DNA from: Mytilus trossulus | Taxonomy: Eukaryota > Mollusca > Bivalvia > Mytilida > Mytilidae | DNA: 64,000 nucleotides | Reading direction: 5' to 3' | NCBI RefSeq assembly: GCF_036588685.1 | Contig: NC_086386.1 | Location: 76,134,682-76,198,681, forward strand | Shown: positions 40,692 to 52,600 of the stretch, one piece after another | Numbering within the stretch: position 1 is the stretch's first letter | Layout of the letters: each line of letters begins with the position of its first letter | Made by a program: the position numbers and the translations under genes | Notes under the pieces: model-generated | What the model saw: the letters and a program-made list of their open reading frames with translations, nothing else | Database searches by the model: none | What the model was told of the DNA's origin: nothing

Positions 40692-43000
40692 GTAATATAC
40701 GTGTTTCTCTTTATGCAGATTTAATTGGTTTATAGTAAAGCTAAGATATATTCTGATAAAAGTAATATGCTGTAAATGTATAAGCAGCTGATGGAATACT
40801 TTATGAACAGATTTTTTGGGGAATGTTGATCTCGGCCGTAATCAAAAAATAGCAAAAACGCAAATTGACCTGCACGTTCTTTACTTCACTGAATATGTTT
40901 TTGTTTTTTTTACATTGTTTTTGTGATAAAAATACATCATCACACTCATCATACATGTCATATAAATGTTGTATTTGAGCCAGACGCGCGTTTCGTCTAC
41001 AAAATACTCATCAGTGACGCTCGAATCCACAATATTTAAAAAGGCAAAATTACGTTCGAAGTAAAAAAGCATTACATTAGCAATTAACTAATTTGAACAG
41101 ATTAGGTTCCTCAATAACTTGTAAATATCATGGTTAACATGGGCAGTATTTGAAATACGGTTTATAATTTAGGCTACCTTGGATGTTTCAAGGATATAGA
41201 AAATACTATGCTTCCATCAAGAACTGTCAAAAGTATTCCAGATTTGACTCTGAAGAAGTGCCAACATCAATGCCAGGGTTACACATTTTTGGGACTGCAA
41301 GTAAGTTTAGTTTAATAGTCTATTTATTTTTTATTTGCTATTTGGATAAATGTTTTTATTGGATTACATCCCTATAGCTTAAAACATCTGCATTTGAACT
41401 GTGCAATGCATATGATGCAATTGCTACATTCATTATCCGTGTAGTATCCAGATAAAGTACAATACGAATAAAGTTTTGTTGTCTTTGTCAAATGTTATAC
41501 AAAATTGTTTAGCTATTTGTCTATAATGCATATGCGTTACAGTCGTTAGAATTGGTCAATCATCCCTGATTCTTTACATCATTCAATTATAGATAAAATC
41601 TATTTTCGATTTTTGCACTGAAAATGATTCGAAATATTTGGCTAACGTTCAGTCTAATTTTAGAAATAAGCATTTATTCCGTTGATACTGGTTTCAACAA
41701 GATTTTGAGATTTCTGAATCCGTTTATCTCGATACTGAATACGACTTCCTTGAAGATCACAAATTTGTTTAGTTATATTGTTTGCAAAGATAAGTTATTC
41801 TTTAAAGTTAATTCTTATATCAAAAACGTATAATTAATACATGTGCATTTACTTTTTGTACAGTATTCTAACGAGTGTTTCTGTGGTAACATTCTAAATA
41901 CTGATCGGTACAAATCCGTCCCCGAAAGCGACTGTAACATGAAATGTAGTGGAGAAAACAGGAATTGTGGATCAGGACATAGAAACTCTGTTTACAGAGG
42001 TATATGTATTTAATATTGAGGCTTATCAAACTTCTCACGAGGCCAAATGCAAATTGAAGGAAGACAGTTTACCCCCTCCCCCCCAAAAAAAATGAAGGGA
42101 AATCACAAAAATACTGAACTCCAAGGAAAATTCAAAACGAAAAGTCCCTTATCAAATAACAAAATCAAAAGTTCATACACATGAAACGAAAAGATAACAA
42201 CTTTCTTATTACTGATTTGGTATATCATTTTTTTTATGTAGAACATGGTGGATTGAAACTGGTTTTATAGCGCCAAATCTCTCAAATGTACGACAGTCGC
42301 ATCAAATTCGATTATGTTGACAATAATATACACTGTGCTCCTTATGTATTTCATCGAAACAATAAGATGTGCTATCAGTTCCAATGAAAAAACTTTCTAT
42401 CCAAGGCATAATTAGTAAAAAAATAAACCATTAAAGGTCAATGTACGGCCTTCAACACGTAACCGTGTCTCAAACCGAACATGTAATTAAAATATTTTAA
42501 ATTTCATTAAGATTGTGATTGCAGCAGAGCACGTGGATAAGGTAACATTAATATGAGTAGACCGGAATCGGGAGTCAAGAGATGAGGCGGAAGTCAGAGG
42601 AACGCGAACCTCTGAAGAGAGTGAGAAAAAGCAATGTTCGATCAAAAACAATTTGAGGTATTTTCGCCGTTGCGTAAGGGTTGGACAGTACATGTATGGG
42701 TGAGGAAATAAGAGTAGATGAGAAGGGAGTTGGGGTAGGAGAGTACCACCTCTGTTATTTTTTTCATTTGATCGTTTAAAACTAGGATTTGTTAAGGGTA
42801 GGAACAAGAAAACACATAGAAAGTGATAGCTTTTAAGCAATCATTATTTGCAGTTGTCTCTTGCATATAATCGCAATAAACAAGCTATAAAAAGTTTTAC
42901 TGCCCAGTTGTTTTTATGTTTAAAAACACTTTTAAATATAATATACATTTTACAGCATATGATATAATCCTTTTTTTTTTATTTTTCAGTGCCATTTTAA
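40586..43000 (+). CDS. Small secreted protein with one WSC domain (4 coding exons, complete)
   Basis: Exons 40586-40691, 41173-41300, 41864-41999 and 42990-43000 join in frame (phases 1, 0, 1) to a 126-residue protein. Residues about 1-20 (MRTLFVCILVFVGTHQTVC) are a typical signal peptide, after which the protein should be secreted. The rest is a WSC domain: GYLGCFKD, KKCQHQC, GYTFLGLQ, NECFCGNIL, DCNMKC and NCGSGHRNSVYRG, with the family's eight Cys. The gene ends VPF-stop right after the domain, so no membrane anchor or other domain follows. WSC domains are carbohydrate-binding modules first described in yeast sensors; a secreted glycan-binding role is inferred, not shown. Confidence 0.85.
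40977..41075 (-). repeat. Repeat family B in WSC gene intron 1
   Basis: gccagacgcgcgtttcgtct, actcatcagtgacgctcgaa, and the decayed downstream block. Confidence 0.8.
41173..41300 (+). CDS. WSC gene exon 2, first half of the domain
   Basis: It lies between tataatttag and gtaagt. Encodes GYLGCFKD to GYTFLGLQ, ending in phase 0. Confidence 0.88.
41864..41999 (+). CDS. WSC gene exon 3, second half of the domain
   Basis: It lies between ttttgtacag and gtatat. Encodes YSNECFCGN to RNSVYRG, ending in phase 1. Confidence 0.88.
42075..42290 (-). repeat. Repeat family C inverted in WSC gene intron 3
   Basis: aaaagtcccttatcaaataa and aacatggtggattgaaactg are inverted, diverged matches to the repeat at 1-175. 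Confidence 0.65.
42362..42482 (+). repeat. Repeat family A, diverged fragment in WSC gene intron 3
   Basis: aagatgtgctatcagttcca and aatgtacggccttcaacacg retain the family order. Confidence 0.7.
42990..43000 (+). CDS. WSC gene exon 4, last codons and stop
   Basis: Acceptor tttatttttcag; the frame gives Val-Pro-Phe-TAA with the stop at 42998-43000. Confidence 0.75.
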
Positions 43001-43078
43001 GATGCTGGGTACGGTTAAATTAAAGTGAATAGAACTGTTAAATAACACATTTGTTTTTTTCATCGATTCTGATTGATC

Positions 43079-43084
43079 AATAAA
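43079..43084 (+). promoter_or_regulatory. Polyadenylation signal AATAAA of the WSC gene
   Basis: The canonical hexamer lies 79 bases after the WSC stop codon, a fitting distance for a short 3' UTR. Confidence 0.65.
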
Positions 43085-43365
43085 ATAGTTTAGCAAACAT
43101 TAAACATTTGATTACTTACTGATGAATTGCATGCAGCAATATTCTTTGGAATTTGGCTAATTGAATGCTGTCACATGATATTCAACTACCAATAACTTCT
43201 TTATATCATCATAATCTAAATTTTTTATACGACTTGATTCAATAATTACTGTTGATTAATGTATTCTGTTGTGCAGGCCATCATATTTTTTTAAGTATGG
43301 GTAAAATTTGTAACAAATTAACATGCCAAAACAAAACACTTTTTTTTGCTATATGAAACAGCAAC

Positions 43366-43625
43366 AGATAAAATTGAGAATAGCAATTTGGAATGTGTCA
43401 AAGGGCAACAACCTGACCTGAGATAAGAAAACAGACGAAGGTCACAAATAGTCGTCAAGACAGTGTGAAAATCAAATACGCACAGGTTGGCTTTAGCTAG
43501 CACCCTAACAGAAATGTAAATCATTTCGATGAAATATACGTTACGCTAAACCCAACGCATATAAATTAACTAAGATAATAAAAAAAAAGAGACTAACAAA
43601 GGACAAAGGCTCCTACTTTGTATGG
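43366..43625 (+). repeat. Repeat family D, diverged fragment
   Basis: aaaattgagaatagcaattt, gtgtcaaagggcaacaacct, gacgaaggtcacaaatagtc, gactaacaaaggacaaaggc. Confidence 0.75.
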
Positions 43626-44231
43626 ATACAAACATGAGGCGGGTGTAACAACAAAGTTTTTTCATAACAATCGGATGGACAAATCAGTTTTTGGTTTTAT
43701 CATTTACTTTTACACTACGGAATTGAAGAACTAAAACGTATGTGATATATTTATCATTTAATTGAACGCATTAAAAAAAAGGTGAGCTACACAAATATCT
43801 GTTTTTTTTTCTAAACAAATTTACAGGACTCATTTCAAATAATAAAACTATTCCTGTCTTTGCAAAACAAATTGCTTATCTACTGAATCATATAACAGAA
43901 CAGATGTAATATTTGATAATTACTTCTATCACGTCCATCACATCTATCTACGCACTAACTTAATCGAAAATATTAGATACATTAAATATATAAATAAATC
44001 TAACTTTATCCCGGATAAATCAAAATGTAAAATCAATTAAAGATACAATCTACCTAATGTAAAATCTTCGTAAAATAAAACATGTATCTAGATTCTTTCA
44101 ATTTTAGTTATAAGTTCAGAATTCTCGTAAATATAAAAGTAGACTATAATAGCAACTGCATCAAAACGTGCAGACGATAGTTACTGTTTCAAAGATCAGT
44201 TGTCTTATGCATAATTTACTATACAAAGTAA
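43626..44231. other. Intergenic, nothing recognised
   Basis: AT-rich sequence without recognised exons or repeats. Confidence 0.4.
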
Positions 44232-44415
44232 AATAAAAGAGGGTTGAACGATACCAGAGGAACAGTCAAACTCATCAATGAAAATAAACCGACAACGCTA
44301 TTGCTAAAAATAAAAATGACAAACAGACAAACAATTGTACACAAGAAACAATCGTCAATTGTCAAATTGATGAAAAGGGAAGGGGATTCTAGTCATGACA
44401 TATAAAAGAAACATA
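44232..44415 (-). repeat. Fragment of the reverse transcriptase element 3' tail
   Basis: aaagagggttgaacgatacc, ggaacagtcaaactcatcaa, aggggattctagtcatgaca are inverted tail blocks; the middle is deleted. Confidence 0.75.
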
Positions 44416-44531
44416 TCCGAGATCCGATAAAAAAGGACTCCTTAAAAGAGTCATACAAATCTGCCAGAATTTTATACATGTTATAGTAAAAAAAAATTCA
44501 GATTGCTTTTTTATATAGAAATACATACTAC

Positions 44532-45352
44532 TGTGGATTCATTTATTTTCGTGGGTATCAATTTTTGTGGATAGAGAAAAAAAGACGTTTCGTGTTATAC
44601 GTAAATTCGTGGATCACTGATAACAAAAAAAATCAGATACGTAATTCGTGGATTTCTTTTTGATTTAGGATATCATATAACCTCTTTGGTTTGATCAGTA
44701 ATAAAACAAACAAAAAAAGAAGGAATTCATTGAAAAAGTTTTGAATTGTCAAAATCCTCGCCTAGTCATTCTAGGTTAAAGTGTTCATAAATAACTTCTA
44801 TTACAATAACGGACAGAGACAACTAATTGTTTGTTTAACAATTTACAAATTCTTGTCGAATTCTAAAAGGCAATCAAAACTTTAAGATTGAAAGCTCATT
44901 TCCCTAATCACGATGTAATAAACAGTCATAAAAGTATAAGGTGTGAAAATAAATTTTCCTGTCAGAAACAATACCTACGGGCTATATCCCCATAACACCG
45001 TACTTAATCCTAAACGAAACTTATGACACGTTAATTAACAACTTGCAGTTATTTTCCATGAACAGTTTTAATCAAATTTAAAAATTAAATCATCACTGAT
45101 ATTCGATATATTTACTATTGATTTAATTAAAATACTTGTATCTTCTTTCAATAAAAAACACGTGTTATGTTACAATGTTTATCGCTAAGCAACACTATAC
45201 TAGAACTGCATAACGTAACCGGAAATAAACATCCGACTCCATATATATTTCTCGGGATTATTCTTCGTTGAATTCTGAAAAAAATCGTGGTTCGCAGTGA
45301 CTCACGAAACCCACGAAAATTGGTATACCACGATTAAAAATGAATCCACAGT
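44532..45352. mobile_element. About 0.8 kb MITE, TA-flanked, inverted-repeat ends
   Basis: The left end ctgtggattcatttattttc gtgggtatc pairs with the right end gtataccacgattaaaaatgaatccacag; TA on both sides. No coding capacity recognised in between. Confidence 0.78.
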
Positions 45353-45411
45353 ACTTTTATTACACAATAGATTGGTTACTGTTCCTTAGTATATATATAA
45401 ACATGATCAAG

Positions 45412-45690
45412 GTAAATGGAAATGGGAAAGTGTCAAAGAGACAACAATCCGACAATAAAACAGACAACAGCAGAAGGTCATCAATAGGTTTTAAACTCAG
45501 CGAGAAATTCCCACACCCGGAGGCGTTCATCAACTGGCCCCTACACAAACATATATATACGCCTCCGGGTGCGGGAATTTCTCGCTACATTGAAGTCCTG
45601 TTGGTGAGCTTCTGCTGTTGTTTTTTTATTTGGTCGGGTGGTTGTCTCTTTGACACATTCCCCATTTCCATTCTCAATTTTATAGTTCAG
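45412..45690. repeat. Repeat family D arranged as a perfect-looking hairpin
   Basis: The left half (ggaaatgggaaagtgtcaaa ... gaaattcccacacccggagg) is followed by its own reverse complement (cctccgggtgcgggaatttc ... cacattccccatttcc) with a centre near 45553. The rest of family D continues to about 45810. Confidence 0.85.
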
Positions 45691-45810
45691 TGATAATAAA
45701 CGCAATATTAAACTCCAAATTATACACCAGAAACTAAGAATAAAATTCATACAAGACTAACAAAGGCCAAATTGGAACAGGCGCAAAAACATATTAAGTA
45801 TAATGCCATG

Positions 45811-46330
45811 TGTCATAATCCGGCGTCAGAATTTAGCATCATTAGTTTCCAAACTTCGTGGAAGCTTCAATGTGAAATAAATTGTTATTGAAATATGATT
45901 GTAAGTGTTTTGTGAAAAAAGAAGAAATGGAATGCACTTAATATCGCATTTTGTTTTTAAGTAGTTAAGAAAATTTATCGTTCGGAAAGTTATCAGTATA
46001 TGATTAAAATGCACGTTCATAAAGAGTTTAGAAACATAACTGGTTTGCAGCTTATCATATCTAATAAACTTTTTAAACAGTTTTAAATATGTTATTCGTC
46101 TAAATTTGTTTTAATTTTCAAATCATGTTATATTGATGTACAATAATTCAGTTTCATTTATCATAACAATATCGATTAAATCTTCTTTCTGTATTGCGTG
46201 CCAAAATAAACTGACGTTCAAAAGATACAGATCACTATATTATCTAAAACATTAAATCCGTTCTGCCAAATATCTCATCAGATTTGAAGTATAAAATATA
46301 GATCTTTTCACGAAAAAGTTTAATGTCAGT
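45811..46330. promoter_or_regulatory. Region upstream of the FREP gene start
   Basis: No repeat recognised. It should hold the FREP promoter and 5' UTR; I cannot place a TATA box or transcription start with confidence. Confidence 0.3.
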
Positions 46331-46667
46331 ATGGAGTTTAAGATGTTGTATGTATCTACGCTTATTATAATCAGCATTTTACTTACTGGATACTCTAGTG
46401 ATGATTCGTGCGAAAATGACAATTGTTCGTCTTCAATTGATATCCCGCTTGTTTCAAAGCTTAACGCACCGTTAAAGGCAGAATTAGACATATCTAGTCT
46501 AACCAAACAGCTGAGAGCAGTTATACAAAAGGAGGTAAAAGTGGTTGTATCTAAAGAGATGAAAAATCTGGTGGAAAATATTTTGGAAAAGAGGATACAA
46601 ACTGCCTTGGACAATTTGGGGAAATCATACACTCTTACACTGTCAACTTTTAAACAGAAGATAGAAG
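46331..46667 (+). CDS. FREP exon 1, signal peptide and coiled coil
   Basis: ATG at 46331, open for 112 codons to a gtaaga donor, phase 1. Residues about 4-20 are hydrophobic, with likely cleavage near GYSS-DD. Two Cys follow (SCENDNC), then a helical Lys/Leu/Val-rich stretch. An ATG at 46343 could also serve as start. Confidence 0.82.
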
Positions 46668-49600
46668 GTAAGACTATAAATTTATAATGTAGCATTCAAC
46701 CTACTTTAGAACCAAACAGGGTTTTATTGTTCTCCTTTCTTTCGTTTTTTCTAACACATTCGGAACGGGAGAACAAATAATTACACATACTAAAATTCAA
46801 TCAGTTTCATATTTACGATTTACTACGTTGCTTTTCATTTTAACCTTGTATACTATTTCAAAAATGATTGACTGGTAATTCTAAGAGCTTTCATACATCA
46901 ACCTTTAATCACGTATTTTTCTCCAGGCATTTGACATCTCGTTGGCCATTCGTTAACGTTGTGGCTATCATTAAAAATAACGAATTGACACAAGAAATGG
47001 CAAACCAACTTGCTTTTCAGGTTAACACGTTAAAAAAGATTATACTGCGATTCACATTGTTCATATTTTATGTCATCGTTCAGGTTCAACACTTAACCCC
47101 ATTCATCAAAAACTAAGTGAGACTTATTCACAAAAGCCCAAACAATCCATGACGTTGAGGATGAACTGACATATCGATTTATTCATATTTTACAATGGCT
47201 GTTTAACAAATCGTTAAGGTTCAATCCCCCATTTTTGAAATAAGAAAATGCCTGTACCAAGTCAGTAATGTGACATTTGTCATTCATTCGTTTGATGTGT
47301 TTGAGCTTTTGATTTTGCTATTTGATTAGGTCCTTTCACTTCCTTTTGAATTTTTCTCAGAGTTTAGTATCTTTGTGTTTTTACTGTTTAACGTATTTCA
47401 AATACGATCAAAACGTTGTATACTCAAAGAATATCTTTGAATATTATATGGTAATGATTGCAGTTTCAATTTAATGTTTTTTTTTAGATATAATTATGTT
47501 CTAAATGCATCGCTAGCATGCACTGCTGTGTTCAAAGACACACATGCATTTTGTACGAGTTTTTGTTGGTGATTCTATTGTTTTCATCGGTATAAGGAAA
47601 TAATTCGTAAATATAACTCAACAAGCAGATATCTTATACGTTCAGGTATTTCACATCCAATCCTTTATGTTAATATTCTTAACAAAGCACAAATGTCAGT
47701 ATTCACCTCAAAAGCTTACAAAACCTTTAAACATACTTATTAAGAAGGGATATAGTTACGATACTGTTGTCAGGTCATTAAAGATTACATATTTTGGCTT
47801 TAATATTGATTCACTTATAGGGTCTTTGCATCGGAACTAAACACATTTATTTAAGAATCAGTTGCTGGCATGATACGGGTTATGTTCTTTTCATATATTT
47901 TATGATAGTATCATTCTAAACCCATAACGGGAGGGATTGTGCCTGATATTCACATGATGCAGACATAATCTTTCAATCAGTTTGATTAAGGTCTGGAGCT
48001 GGCATGTCAGTTAACTGCCAGTAGTCTGTTAATGGTCATTTTATTTGTTTTCTTTTGTTACATCTTCTGACATCGAACTCGGACTTTACTTGAACTGAAT
48101 TTTAATGTGCGTATTGTTATGCATATCCTGTTCACATTGGCTAGATGTATAGGGGATGGCTGATATCTCATAAACATGTTTAATTCCGCAGCAATTTTGT
48201 GCCTGTCCAAAGTCTGGAGCCTCTGGCCTTTGTTAGTCTTGTATGATTTTTAATTCTAGTTTCTTCTGTATAATTTGAAGTTTAGTATGACGGCCATTAT
48301 CACAGTACTACTATACATATTTTTTAAGATACCAGCTAAAGGACTCTTTCGAGTGCGGGAGTTTCTCGCTAAATTAAAGACCCATTGGTGGCCATCGGCT
48401 GTTGTCTGCTCTATGGTCGGGTTGTTGTTGCTTTGACACATTCCCTATTTCCTTACTCAATTTTATTACCTAGAAAGTGTAAGGCGCACTGCTGATGGTT
48501 ATTCTTTTTTTTTGGCATGATGTTGTTCAATTTTACTCGACCACTTATAGTTTTTCTGACTAATACTGTATCTACAGTACCTTATTGTCAAGGAATATTT
48601 TAATCAATGAGTGAATCAACTTTTCTTTTTCTTTCAGACGGAACTGTACAATTAGAAAAATTAGTCACTGCTGTATATAATAAAACAGAAGATTTTGGCA
48701 GAAAGTTAACTGAAGTTCAAAAAAATACATCGAAGAAAAATGCACTCATAATGTCAAAACAGAACATACTTGCAAGCGACATCAGTTCGTTGACTACAAT
48801 AGACAATAAGCTGAAGGTAGAAATTGAGCAAATGAAAGAAAAGCAAAAGTTAACTGATTCAAAATTATCATCATTTGTAACAGACGTTAAAAGTAACACT
48901 GATTTTGCTAAAGGTATGTATGTGTTATATTCATGTTCATACAAAAGACTAAAGAAATCATTCAACGTTATTGTCATACATGATTATTTCTTGTATCTCC
49001 TATGTATTTTTACATGTTATAGGACTATGAAAATGCCAACGTAGATTAGGTCTGTCACATGTAGTTCAAAGGAGTAGGTTCCGTAAGACCCCATTTTGGC
49101 CCCAAATATAGCAGTTTTGCAAAATTGTGAAAATGTAATCTTGTAGCTATTCATTGGAAAGTAGAATGCTTCTGCTACACAAATATGGGCTGTTTTTGAC
49201 AATACAATGCACATATATCGGGAACTAACATCATTAAGTCATGCTAAATTACTGAAATCTTCACAATATTAGCATTTAGTTAAATTTTAGACGGTTTCCA
49301 TGTTACATGAAAGTGGCTGCATCCGTGTTCATCCTCAACCTTTATATATGTTATGTATTATCATCAAATGCAACTAACATTTCAATATTATGAATGAACA
49401 CGAAAAACCATCTGTAAAATGACGATTTTTCATATTTTAGCTTGAATCGGAGGGTTTTAATAACTTAATCAGTTAAAATATTTCACATTAACTAATTGAA
49501 TCAATTGAAATAGACATTTAAGTCTTTAAAAAGCGTCGAAAATCTTTCGTTAGATGAACTTGAAATTTGAGGCCGAAATCGGCCCTTACAGGACCTCCTC

Positions 49601-52600
49601 CTTTGAATTTGTTTTCAAGATTGATTGAATGGTTTGTGGTATCTATACTTTTTGAACGATAGTTTTAAACTAACATGCCACAGGTTAGGGAGGTCTGGGA
49701 TACCGCTAACATGTTAAACCCCGCCACATTATTCATGTATGTGCCTGTCCAATTTCAAGAGCCTGTTATTCAGTGGTTGTCGTTTGTTTATGTGTTACAT
49801 ATTTGTTTTTCGTTCACTTCTTTTTTTTTATAAATAAGGCCGTTATTTTTCTCGTTTGAATTGTTTTACATTGTCATATCGGAGCCTTTCATAGCTGACT
49901 ATGTGGTATGGGCTTTGCTCATTGTTGAAGGCCGTACATGGACCTATAGTTGTTAATGTATGTGTCATGTTGGTCTCTTGTGGACAGTTGTCTCATTGGC
50001 AATCATACTTCATCTTCTTTTTTATATCTATGTATAACTTAGTGGGGTTCGTGTTGCTTATTCTTTAGTTTTCTGTGTTGTGTCGTGTGTACTATTGTTT
50101 GTCTGTTTGATTTTTTTCATTTTTAGCAATGACGTTGTCAGTTTATTTTCGATATATGAGTTTGACTGTCCTTCTGGTATCTTTCGTCCCTCTTTTAGTA
50201 ACCTCTTGTACTACGACATGTGCGCATTGATCTAGATTTAAGACTACATTATATACAACTATTGACTGTGTGTGCGGGTAATAGCAAGTTTGTTGTCTCT
50301 GAATTACCAAATATTGCTCGAGGCAAAGCCGAGAGCAATAGTTGGAATGCGAAGGGACAACAAACTTGATATTACCAACACACACAGTCATTGGGTGTTT
50401 TATTAAACTGAAAAACACAGTCATTAAGTGTTTTTATATACCAAATTAACTAAATTTCAATAATTTTAAAGTAAGGAAATAGTACTAAATATTAAAAGTG
50501 AATTTCCAGTACTATATATTTTTAGTACAGAAATAGTACATATGCAAAGTAGCTGTGTATCTGAAAGAAAAGAAAAAAAAATGTCACATAACTTGACATG
50601 CACAAGATGAACTATAAGTTTGTTTTTATAGTTCTTCTTGTATTTGTTAATATTTTATTAATTGCAATCAAGACTAGAAATACTTGTGTTAAATTTTCCG
50701 TGCATATGATAAATTTAAGCTAAAGTACACCAAACGCAAATTCACTTTAGAATACGACGACCGAACCCATATTATGAATAAGGCACTATATTTTAGATCT
50801 TTAAAAAATGCGCGCGAAGATTTTCTCTCTTTTATAATTGCTTCTTGTAAGTGAAATTATAATCGACACTAACAGATTATACCGTTTATAATATTAAAGT
50901 TTGACGTTGCAAAGCAAACTAGTCAATGACATCATTATTGTCCAATGAATAAGCATAAAATAGTACGGGAAAGATGATTATGAAACTAATAACCGGGGTT
51001 AAACTATTGACTGGCAAATAGTCTGTGGAATGAAATAGCACAACCTTTTTATTATTTTCTTTATAGAAAAAATATACTGAGGTATGACAATTATTGTTAT
51101 TACATTTTGTGTTATTTGCATCATGTTTATAGTTATTATTTTTATAATTATTATTCTTATTATTAAGTCACCAAAACGGAGTTTTGGGGACTTTATGTTT
51201 TTGTTCGGTTTCTTATTATGGCACCCTCAACGGAGTTGGGGTGACATATTGTTATTGTTCGTTTCTTTTTTTCTTATTATGGCACCCTCAACGGAGTTGG
51301 GGTGACATATTGTTATTCTACGTTTCTTTTTTTTCTTATTTTTCTTCCACACATTTTTGTCCAGGCGATTTCTCGAAATCCAATGGACCAATGTTGATGG
51401 AACTCTACTATAGTGAGGACCCCCAGATCAAGTTGTGCACGAAGCATGGAATGGTTTAAGATGGCTGCCGTTACTATGGAAACGGAACAAATGTGAAAAA
51501 TTCCAGTTTTTGGTTTTGGTCAACTGTTTTAATATGCTTTAACTCAGAATCATTATATTTTTATACAATGTAGGTGCCCACTATATACAGGCATTGGATG
51601 ATTTTGGCACTCATTGGAACTACTATGTTGCCATGGGAACTACACCAAAAATTTCAAAAATATCAAAATGCTCCAAACTTAATGAAACTTAACAGTAACG
51701 ATGAGCAACATTGGAAGATGTGGAATTTGGCGTTGGAATTTCCAAAATCGCTGTTGTTACCATGGAAACAATGCAAAAAGGTCAAAACTTTGAATTTTCA
51801 CAGAACATTCTAGAACATCAATGTTTAATTTATTCTAGAGACATTAAATGGTATATGATTATGGAGGGAAGAAATTGCAGCGGGGGTTTGACTTTGGAAT
51901 ATTCAAAATGGCCGCCGTTACCATGGAAACAGCAAAAAAACAAAAAACTTCAAAATGCTTCAAATTTATTGAAACTTATAACAAATGTTGCTCAGCTAAT
52001 GTAGACTTGACTTTTGAGTTTGGAATTTCAAAAATGGCCGCCGTTACCATGGCTACCGCTCACCTGGCAATAGGGGAAGGGTGCCATCCGCTATTGCATG
52101 TTATTATTTTTATTCTTCCACACATTTTGTCCATGCTATTTCTCGGAATTGGTCAAACCCATGTCGATGGAACTATACCATAATGTGAACCGCCATGTGA
52201 AGTTGTGCAATATACATTGGAATGGTAAAAAATGGCTGCTGTTACCATGGAAACAGAACAAATGTGAAAAAATACAGTTTTTAGTTTCGGTGAACTGTAT
52301 GGTAATGCTTTAACTCAGAATCATCATATTTTAATACAATGTAGGTGCCCACTATATACAGGTGTTGGATGATTTTGGCACTCATTGGAACTACTATGTA
52401 AAATGCTTCAAATTTATTGAAACTTATAACAAATGTTGCTCAGCTAATGTAGACTTGACTTTTGAGTTTGGAATTTCCAAAATGGCCGCCGTTATCAAGG
52501 CTACCGCTCACCTGGCAATAGGGGAAGGGTGCCATCCGCTATTGCTTGCAATGGCAATTCTAGTTATGGCACCCTAAACGGAGTTTGGGTGGCATATTGT

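Noticed and set aside
46252..46695. 147-codon minus-strand open frame
   Set aside because: Shadow of FREP exon 1, which has a signal peptide, phase-correct donor and matching downstream exons.
46921..47021. Possible extra FREP exon after tttctccag
   Set aside because: In the required phase the second codon is TGA.
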